The translations under genes were made by a program, and so were the position numbers. Positions 7,192-12,108 of a stretch of 12,108 bases of DNA are shown here, in pieces. The notes beneath the pieces are model-generated. The model was not told the DNA's origin. It ran no database searches and saw nothing but the letters and a program-made list of their open reading frames with translations. This DNA comes from an uncultured Fidelibacterota bacterium (lineage in GTDB: Bacteria > Marinisomatota > Marinisomatia > Marinisomatales > UBA1611): positions 1 through 12,108 of the forward strand of contig CAJWPW010000014.1 of NCBI GenBank assembly GCA_913045415.1, written 5' to 3'. Each line of letters starts with the position of its first letter. Position 1 is the stretch's first letter.

Positions 7192-8165
7192 TGGACTTCA
7201 CGAGCAACACCCAATTCAAGACTTCTGGGCGAAATATCTCGCCATTCTAATACATCAGAGGGTATATTTACTTGTGGTTCATAAAATTGAATTTGACGAT
7301 TCCAATTATTAAAATTAATAACAATTTGAACCTCTTCCGGGTTCAATTTGGCGATACGCTGTACGCCACCGACAACAGTTAAGGATACGGTTTGCGGAGA
7401 AGGGAATACCCTGATTTTATCTGGAATATTGACTACTCTGACAGGTATATCCACAATGATTCGTTCACTGATTTCCTGGATGTCCAAATTGATCTCAACC
7501 TCATTTTCTGAATACTCAATTAATCGACCTAATATAGCAATATCTAAGTGTCCTTTGATGGATGTCGTAGTTCCAACAAGTGTATCAAAGATCGTTTCAA
7601 CATGATTAATTAAGGCCAATTCTTCTTTTGGACCTGCTATCTCAATTTTCCTAGGAGAGAATACTGTTTTCCCCACTTGAATATATCCTGGTGCAGGACG
7701 TACAATCAAATTGGATAAAACCGGCACGGTTTTAACTTGATATTCATCTAAGCTGATCTGGATTCTATTTGGGTAGACCACCTCAACAAAAGATACATTG
7801 TATTTTGACGGAAGGACGACCTTTTGAGGATATTTTTCGAAATACTCATTCAAGACAAACTCATATTCCTTAGATATACCTTCAAGATCCAATACCAATT
7901 TGAATCCAGCATACTTTTTAAGAAGAAATGCTTTAAAAAGGTCGCGACCGGTTCCTTTTAACCGAACGTTAGCAAATTGGGGGACTTCCTCTCGATGTGC
8001 TTTTTGGACATTTAAGTTGCGGGCTTCTATTGGTAAATCCATTACTATAGAATATTCGTTTTCTGAAACAACGAATACCCATAGCAGTAAAGCCAAGCCA
8101 AAAGCCCCAAAAGGTAGGGCTATTCTTTGACCAAATAAAGAATCAACGGGTCTTTTCATAGCCAT
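7188..8165 (-). CDS. YbbR/CdaR-like membrane-anchored protein
   Basis: The 325-residue protein has one N-terminal transmembrane anchor (about 14-34, rich in Leu, Ala, Phe and Val) preceded by a short basic stretch, so the rest should be outside the cytoplasmic membrane. It is followed by about three beta-rich repeats of the YbbR type (about 36-135, 142-230 and 235-320). They share a pattern of LPIEARN / VPVLSNL / IPVRVVN followed by a phrase such as 'IEIAGPKEEL' or 'VSLTVVGGVQRI'. In Firmicutes the YbbR protein CdaR regulates the diadenylate cyclase CdaA and the gene sits in cdaA-cdaR-glmM. Neither partner is here, so CdaR function is not shown. The ATG at 8165 has a second in-frame ATG two codons later, and neither has a strong Shine-Dalgarno. 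It follows rpsA by 27 nt and overlaps tsaD by 4 nt. An envelope or c-di-AMP role is inference from the family. Confidence 0.8.
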   Translation of the reverse strand: MAMKRPVDSLFGQRIALPFGAFGLALLLWVFVVSENEYSIVMDLPIEARNLNVQKAHREEVPQFANVRLKGTGRDLFKAFLLKKYAGFKLVLDLEGISKEYEFVLNEYFEKYPQKVVLPSKYNVSFVEVVYPNRIQISLDEYQVKTVPVLSNLIVRPAPGYIQVGKTVFSPRKIEIAGPKEELALINHVETIFDTLVGTTTSIKGHLDIAILGRLIEYSENEVEINLDIQEISERIIVDIPVRVVNIPDKIRVFPSPQTVSLTVVGGVQRIAKLNPEEVQIVINFNNWNRQIQFYEPQVNIPSDVLEWRDISPRSLELGVAREVQ

Positions 8166-8192
8166 GAGATGACTTTACCCATTGAAAACCGA

Positions 8193-10142
8193 TTATTCTT
8201 CTACTTCAGTTTCAGTTTCAGATTCAGAATCCAACGATTCGTTTGGTACGCCATCCTTTTCAGCTTGGCTAGCCAATTCCAAGAGTTCCTGAGGTAATTC
8301 AAGCTTTTCACTTGAATCTGTATCTTGGTTCTTTAAATACTGTTTAACTTCATCCGTTGCAGATGTTGTTTTGCCAGTACCGGCCAATTCCTCTTTGTAT
8401 AGGATAACTTTTTTATCTTCAGGTGCCACTTTCATCACAATACCTGAAAGATTTGCGCCTACTTCGTATTGACTTGCCAGTGATTTGCGATCCCGTTTCG
8501 ACATTTTCCCAAATGGGATAATTCCTTCTACGTCCAATTCTAATTGAATAATAATACCCTTATCCAAAACCCGAATTATTTCACCACTCGCTTCATTCCC
8601 TGCTTGGTAATGCTCGATAATCGCAGGCCATGGGTCATCAAAAACTTGACGATAGCCAAGAGAAATTCGACGATTCTCGCGAGAAACTTCCAAGATACGT
8701 ACTTCGATTTCCTGACCTTTTTCAACAACTTCTTTAGGATGTTTTATCACTCTTGTCCAAGAAAGATCAGATACATGAACTAAGCCATCAATGCCTTCTT
8801 CCAATTCTGCAAAAGCACCGAATTGTGTAAGATTTTGAATTTTACATTTCTGGACAGTCCCAACCATATATCTATCTTCAATTTCATCCCATGGATCTGG
8901 TTGGAGTTGTTTAATTCCAAGGCTAATCTTATGTTCATCCACATCAATAGAGAGAACTTTTGCTTCAATTTCATCACCCATGGAATACGCTTCTGACGGA
9001 TTCTTAATGTGTTTTGTCCATGATATTTCTGAAACGTGGATTAATCCTTCTACTCCCGGTTCGAGTTCAATGAAGCAGCCATAATTGGTCAGGCTAACAA
9101 CTTTACCGGTCACAACATTTCCCATGGGATATTTGATTTCCACGTCCTCCCAAGGATGAGGGGAAAGTTGTTTAAGTCCAAGTGAAACCCGCTTCCGCTC
9201 TTCATCATATTCAATAACCTTAATGGTAATATTGTCATTCATTTCCAAAACTTCAGACGGATGATTCACACGGCCCCAGGACAAATCTGTGATATGCAGG
9301 AGGCCATCAATGCCTCCCAAATCAACAAAGACCCCAAAATCGGTGATATTCTTTACTCGACCTTCAAGAATGGAGCCAACTTCTAATTCTTTAAATAAGG
9401 CTTCCCGTTGTTCTTTCAGGCTTTCTTCGAGTATCACTTTATGCGAAACAACGATATTTTTTCGTGCTTCATTAAATTTCACAAGCCTGATCTCAATTTC
9501 CTTATCAAGGTAAACATCAAAATCCATGATTGGACGCACATCCACTTGTGAACCGGGCAAAAATGCCTGAACTACGCCAAGGTCAACGATCAAGCCACCT
9601 TTTATACGACGGACGATAGTTCCGGTAATAATAGTTTGATCTTCAAATGCATCACGAAGCTCTTTCCAACGCCGCATGAAATCTGCCTTTTCTTTGGAAA
9701 GAATTGTATTTCCGCTAGCATCTTCAATGAACTCAAGATAGACTTCTACTTGATCTCCAATCCCCGGGAGTTCTCCTTCTTCAAATTCGTGACGATCGAT
9801 GATTCCTTCAGATTTGAATCCAATATCAATCAGTACGTCCCTCTCATTCATGCCCACAACTCGGCCATTGATTAAAGAGTGTTCCGTAATGTCCCCAAGG
9901 GTTCTAAAGTATAATTTCTCTAATTCGGGACTTACTTCAACATCACTATTATGGGCATTAATCTCAGATTGACCCACAATACGAATATCGTGAAATAGTT
10001 CCGGATTTAAATAATCTTTGATTTCGGCTACAGTTTCGGCCGGGGCAGAAGGCGCTTCCACGCTGGCTTCTTCTACAACTGTTTCTACAGTTGTTTCTAA
10101 AGTCTCTTCCACTGCCTGTTCTACAATCTTTTCTTCAAACAT
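8193..10142 (-). CDS. rpsA: 30S ribosomal protein S1, six S1 domains
   Basis: S1 binds mRNA at the ribosome and helps initiation on structured or weakly Shine-Dalgarno-led messages. Six S1 RNA-binding domains are visible at about 88-154, 170-238, 256-326, 341-413, 427-499 and 515-586. Domains 3-5 are the clearest, with phrases such as ITDFGVFVDL, DGLLHITDLSW and RVSLGLKQL. The first two are the divergent ribosome-docking type and the sixth is also divergent. At 649 residues it is longer than the E. coli protein (557). The excess is an acidic, Glu/Val/Thr-rich, Ala/Pro-containing N-terminal extension (about 1-85) and an acidic low-complexity C-terminal tail (about 590-649). The ATG is preceded by AAGGA at 10155-10159, 12 nt away, a slightly long spacing. 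It lies 18 nt after cmk, a conserved pairing, so co-transcription is likely. Confidence 0.96.
   Translation of the reverse strand: MFEEKIVEQAVEETLETTVETVVEEASVEAPSAPAETVAEIKDYLNPELFHDIRIVGQSEINAHNSDVEVSPELEKLYFRTLGDITEHSLINGRVVGMNERDVLIDIGFKSEGIIDRHEFEEGELPGIGDQVEVYLEFIEDASGNTILSKEKADFMRRWKELRDAFEDQTIITGTIVRRIKGGLIVDLGVVQAFLPGSQVDVRPIMDFDVYLDKEIEIRLVKFNEARKNIVVSHKVILEESLKEQREALFKELEVGSILEGRVKNITDFGVFVDLGGIDGLLHITDLSWGRVNHPSEVLEMNDNITIKVIEYDEERKRVSLGLKQLSPHPWEDVEIKYPMGNVVTGKVVSLTNYGCFIELEPGVEGLIHVSEISWTKHIKNPSEAYSMGDEIEAKVLSIDVDEHKISLGIKQLQPDPWDEIEDRYMVGTVQKCKIQNLTQFGAFAELEEGIDGLVHVSDLSWTRVIKHPKEVVEKGQEIEVRILEVSRENRRISLGYRQVFDDPWPAIIEHYQAGNEASGEIIRVLDKGIIIQLELDVEGIIPFGKMSKRDRKSLASQYEVGANLSGIVMKVAPEDKKVILYKEELAGTGKTTSATDEVKQYLKNQDTDSSEKLELPQELLELASQAEKDGVPNESLDSESETETEVEE
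8205..8228. repeat. Four near-identical 6-bp repeats at the rpsA 3' end
   Basis: Plus-strand TTCAGT, TTCAGT, TTCAGA and TTCAGA follow each other exactly in 8205-8228. In the coding direction they are TCTGAA/ACTGAA units specifying alternating Ser-Glu and Thr-Glu pairs in the acidic tail. A 6-bp unit can be gained or lost by replication slippage without shifting the frame, so tail length may vary between strains. Confidence 0.85.
10075..10094. repeat. 7-bp inverted repeat in the early rpsA coding sequence
   Basis: ACAACTG (10075-10081) and CAGTTGT (10088-10094) are perfect inverted arms with a 6-nt loop. In rpsA mRNA they cover coding nucleotides about 49-68 and could form a hairpin near the start. 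They arise where the protein has a repeated Glu-Thr-Thr-Val / Glu-Thr-Val-Val pattern, so the symmetry may be a by-product of the protein repeat. Confidence 0.6.
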
Positions 10143-10160
10143 GCTTATGATGTTTCCTTG

Positions 10161-10811
10161 TTATTTGTTATGGTTAATATGGTTTATTATTTTTTTTATT
10201 TGCTCATTGATCGTGAGTTGACTTGTATCGATAGGGATTGCATCCTCCGCCTGAATTAATGGTGAATGATTTCTGGATGAATCCAATTGATCTCGAAGTC
10301 TAATATCTTCGATTAACTCAGAAATCGATTTAGTTTCACCCATCTTTTCAAGTTCTATTAACCGACGTTTCGCCCGGACATCAATATCCGCAATTAGGAA
10401 AAACTTGAATTCTGCATTGGGAAATACAACCGTTCCTATATCGCGGCCTTCCAATACACAATTCTGTTCCCCGGCGATTCGCCGTTGAGTAATCACCATT
10501 TTTTCTCTCACTTCCGGGATTGCACTTACGGCACTAACCCTTGATGAGATATCCCCGGACCGGATCTCATAGGAAACATCAACCCCATTCAAATGTATTT
10601 TGTTATTTGCATCAAAATAGAGTTCTATCTCCGATAAGTACTGACAAACACTTGCATCATCATTAGGAGAAATTCCAGACAGTTTGAGCCCCAAAGTGAC
10701 TGCACGATACATAGCACCTGTATCAACGTGCGTAATCCCAAGTTTTTCTGCGACCCCTTTAGCTGTCGTGCTTTTTCCAGATGCTGATGGTCCGTCTATG
10801 GCGATAATCAT
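10161..10811 (-). CDS. cmk: Cytidylate kinase
   Basis: Cmk phosphorylates CMP and dCMP with ATP, feeding CTP and dCTP pools. The P-loop is GPSASGKST (7-15 from the ATG), directly after the MIIAIDG start typical of the family. HVDTGAMYRAV, with its substrate-contacting residues, then LEGRDIGTVVFPNAEFKFFL and a DSSRNHSPL segment follow. This gives about 216 residues, the family length. I start at the ATG at 10811. A TTG three codons upstream (10820) is in frame, but a GAGAA lies directly against it, whereas the same motif is about 11 nt from the ATG, and the family rarely has extra residues before the P-loop strand. The 3' end lies 18 nt before rpsA, the usual cmk-rpsA order. Confidence 0.97.
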   Translation of the reverse strand: MIIAIDGPSASGKSTTAKGVAEKLGITHVDTGAMYRAVTLGLKLSGISPNDDASVCQYLSEIELYFDANNKIHLNGVDVSYEIRSGDISSRVSAVSAIPEVREKMVITQRRIAGEQNCVLEGRDIGTVVFPNAEFKFFLIADIDVRAKRRLIELEKMGETKSISELIEDIRLRDQLDSSRNHSPLIQAEDAIPIDTSQLTINEQIKKIINHINHNK

Positions 10812-10901
10812 GAATTTCAATTCTCAATAAGCCGGGAAAATTACCGTCTCTCAATGAGAAACCCAACCAAGAAAAGGATTATTAATTTTGGCAATAAGGG
10901 C
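10812..10901 (-). promoter_or_regulatory. Gap before cmk; possible weak promoter and a short repeat
   Basis: This 90-nt gap between the pseudouridine synthase and cmk could hold the cmk-rpsA promoter. On the minus strand, TTGGGT (10866-10861) and TAATTT (10843-10838) are 17 nt apart, the right spacing, but each matches only three of six consensus bases. The 7-mer ATTGAGA occurs twice in the same direction, at 10855-10849 and 10828-10822. The upstream copy is part of a TCTCAATGAGA near-palindrome (10849-10859). No T-run marks a terminator for the upstream gene, so read-through is possible. Confidence 0.2.
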
Positions 10902-11600
10902 TCAGCTATTTAGAGTTTTGACTTCTTTATCAGTTAAGGTTCGGTACTGGTTTTCCGGGAGGTCCCCCAATGACAATCCTGCGAAACGGATACGTTTTAG
11001 AGTCAATAATTTCAATTTAAAACGATACATAATACGGCGAATCTCACGTTTCTTTCCTTGCCGAAGCCTGAGAATAATGGTGGACCGACTTTTTTTGGTT
11101 TCTTGAGAAATAATCTCAGCTTTTCCATATTCTTTATCGCCAATATAAATTCCTTTAGCCAATTTCTGTTTTTGAGATGAAGTGATTTTCCCTTCGATCA
11201 CTGCTTCATAATCTTTTGGAATTTGATTCCGAGGATGGGACAATTTCTGGTGAAGATTACCATCGTTGGTGAGTAACAACAACCCGGTAGTGTCCTGATC
11301 TAATCTACCTATTGGTGTTAACCGATATTTTGATGGGACAAGGTCCAAAACAGTTTTTCTACCATGGGTATCCTTCACAGTAGTAATTACTTTTTTTGGT
11401 TTGTGAAGCATAATAACCACTTTTTCCAGAATGGGCGATATTTGTTGTCCATCATACTTTACCACATCGGAATCTTTCACATTATATGCTGGATCCTGAC
11501 AAATCTTTCCATTTACTTCTGTAGTGGCCATTTGGATGAGTTCATCGGCTTTTCGGCGCGAAGCTACGCCAGAGTGGGCAAGAAATTTATTGAGGCGCAT
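10902..11600 (-). CDS. rluB: RsuA/RluB-family pseudouridine synthase
   Basis: This enzyme isomerises uridine to pseudouridine in ribosomal RNA. The 232 residues begin with an S4 RNA-binding domain (about 1-50: MRLNKFLAHSGVASRRKAD). The catalytic domain follows, with the RsuA/RluB-type HGRKTVLDLVP (79-89), the active-site GRLDQDTTGLLLLTNDG (98-114, nucleophile Asp101) and the late LRQGKKREIRRIM motif. The last 25 or so residues are the usual short tail, without the long basic extension of some RluB proteins. RluB (23S rRNA, U2605 in E. coli) is the best family guess from the scpB neighbourhood, but RsuA, RluE and RluF share these motifs, so the target base is not certain. The ATG lies 3 nt after the scpB stop, implying co-transcription. 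There is no strong Shine-Dalgarno, only a weak AGG within the spacer. Confidence 0.88.
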   Translation of the reverse strand: MRLNKFLAHSGVASRRKADELIQMATTEVNGKICQDPAYNVKDSDVVKYDGQQISPILEKVVIMLHKPKKVITTVKDTHGRKTVLDLVPSKYRLTPIGRLDQDTTGLLLLTNDGNLHQKLSHPRNQIPKDYEAVIEGKITSSQKQKLAKGIYIGDKEYGKAEIISQETKKSRSTIILRLRQGKKREIRRIMYRFKLKLLTLKRIRFAGLSLGDLPENQYRTLTDKEVKTLNS

Positions 11601-11603
11601 AGA

Positions 11604-12108
11604 TTAACCTACAGTGACTTCGGGTCCAGGAGAATCAATATTCGTATCGTCACGCTCGTTTTCTTCAAATACAACGATCTGTTCTCCCAGAGTTGGATCT
11701 GCTTCCATCAGTTCTGTAATCTCTTTGAGTTTAGGCATATCGGACAATCGATTAAGTCCAAAATGTTCAAGGAATTTGTCTGTTGTTTGATAAAGTAAGG
11801 GGCGGCCCGGACCAGAATCACGTCCTTTGATCTTGATCAAATTTCGATTCAACAATGTTTTAAGAACACCGCTGGAATCTACCCCGCGAATCGCTTCAAC
11901 TTCATAACGACCAATGGGTTGTTTATATGCAATGATTGCCAAAGAATCCAATGCGGCAGATGACAGAGAAATTCGGCCAGATTTACTTAACATTTTACGA
12001 ATGAAATGCTCATACTCTTGTCGGGAAACCAATTGATACCCACCAGCAACCTTATTGATTTCAAATGCGTGGTCATCATGAACATATTGTTCATTCAACT
12101 TCAAAACC
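11604..12108 (-). CDS. scpB: Segregation and condensation protein ScpB, 5' end outside window
   Basis: ScpB is a winged-helix kleisin partner that, with ScpA and SMC, compacts and separates the chromosome. About 167 codons are visible. The C-terminal winged helix is clear, with SLAIIAYKQPIGRYEVEAIRG followed by GVLKTLLNRNLI, GRPLLYQTT and KFLEHFGL. Upstream, HAFEINKVAGGYQLVSRQEYE matches the end of the first winged helix (usual form: 'GIELVEVAGGYRLRTRPEY'). A TTG at 12104 could be read as a start, but the frame stays open to the window edge (codon GTT at 12107-12105). Family members carry roughly 40-50 residues before this point, so the real start lies to the right and this copy is cut by the window, not truncated by nature. 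The acidic tail after the second domain is normal. scpA would be expected further right. Confidence 0.93.
   Translation of the reverse strand, partial: VLKLNEQYVHDDHAFEINKVAGGYQLVSRQEYEHFIRKMLSKSGRISLSSAALDSLAIIAYKQPIGRYEVEAIRGVDSSGVLKTLLNRNLIKIKGRDSGPGRPLLYQTTDKFLEHFGLNRLSDMPKLKEITELMEADPTLGEQIVVFEENERDDTNIDSPGPEVTVG

Noticed and set aside
7090..7312. Plus-strand open frames opposite the tsaD/ybbR junction
   Set aside because: They are antisense to two solid genes and have no motif; they are shadows of the real coding strand.
10812..10820. TTG start for cmk three codons upstream
   Set aside because: The ATG at 10811 gives the family-typical N-terminus, and the purine-rich motif is too close to the TTG.
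11364..11798. Plus-strand open frame of 144 codons across the rluB/scpB boundary
   Set aside because: It runs antisense to two well-supported genes. Its product is rich in Phe, His, Ile and Cys with no recognisable motif, and it has no clear ribosome binding site.
12102..12104. TTG as the true scpB start
   Set aside because: The first winged helix would be almost wholly missing, and the frame remains open to the window edge.
1..12108. Mobile element, CRISPR, phage or defence system
   Set aside because: I saw no transposase, integrase, nuclease, spaced direct repeats or tRNA-flanked site; the genes are conserved housekeeping and nucleotide-sugar genes in one direction.

Overview
The window is an AT-rich bacterial chromosomal segment (about 40% GC by eye). 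All eleven genes I can support lie on the minus strand, so in transcription order they read from high to low coordinates. Lineage cannot be proved from the sequence. A ribosomal protein S1 with a long acidic N-terminal extension, a YbbR-domain protein beside tsaD, and a large periplasmic VWA/Ig-like membrane protein all suggest the FCB side of the bacteria. Candidatus Marinimicrobia (SAR406) or a close relative is my best guess, at low confidence.

Layout in transcription order. (1) 12108-10902: 3' part of scpB (chromosome segregation; its 5' end lies outside the window), then a 3-nt gap and an RsuA/RluB-type pseudouridine synthase. (2) 10811-8193: cmk (CMP kinase), then rpsA (ribosomal protein S1). 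The order scpB / rluB-like / cmk / rpsA is a well-known bacterial housekeeping arrangement. (3) 8165-4094: a membrane-anchored YbbR/CdaR-like protein, tsaD (tRNA t6A synthesis) overlapping it by 4 nt, and a 701-residue VWA-domain membrane protein that starts at GTG 2 nt after tsaD. (4) 4036-259: a compact nucleotide-sugar cluster, ugd-rfbC-rfbB-rfbA, led by a GTG start with a strong Shine-Dalgarno. Its genes are joined by two ATGA overlaps and one abutting TAA/ATG. (5) 258-1: no gene I can support; it holds inverted repeats, an in-frame open extension after rfbA and a TTGACA hexamer at the edge.

The right two thirds is translation, chromosome maintenance and envelope housekeeping. The left third makes activated sugars: RfbA and RfbB convert glucose-1-phosphate to dTDP-4-keto-6-deoxyglucose, RfbC epimerises it, and Ugd makes UDP-glucuronic acid. 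The reductase RfbD, which would complete dTDP-L-rhamnose, is not in the window. I see no mobile element, CRISPR array, tRNA or rRNA, and no convincing new system. The least understood gene is the VWA membrane protein.
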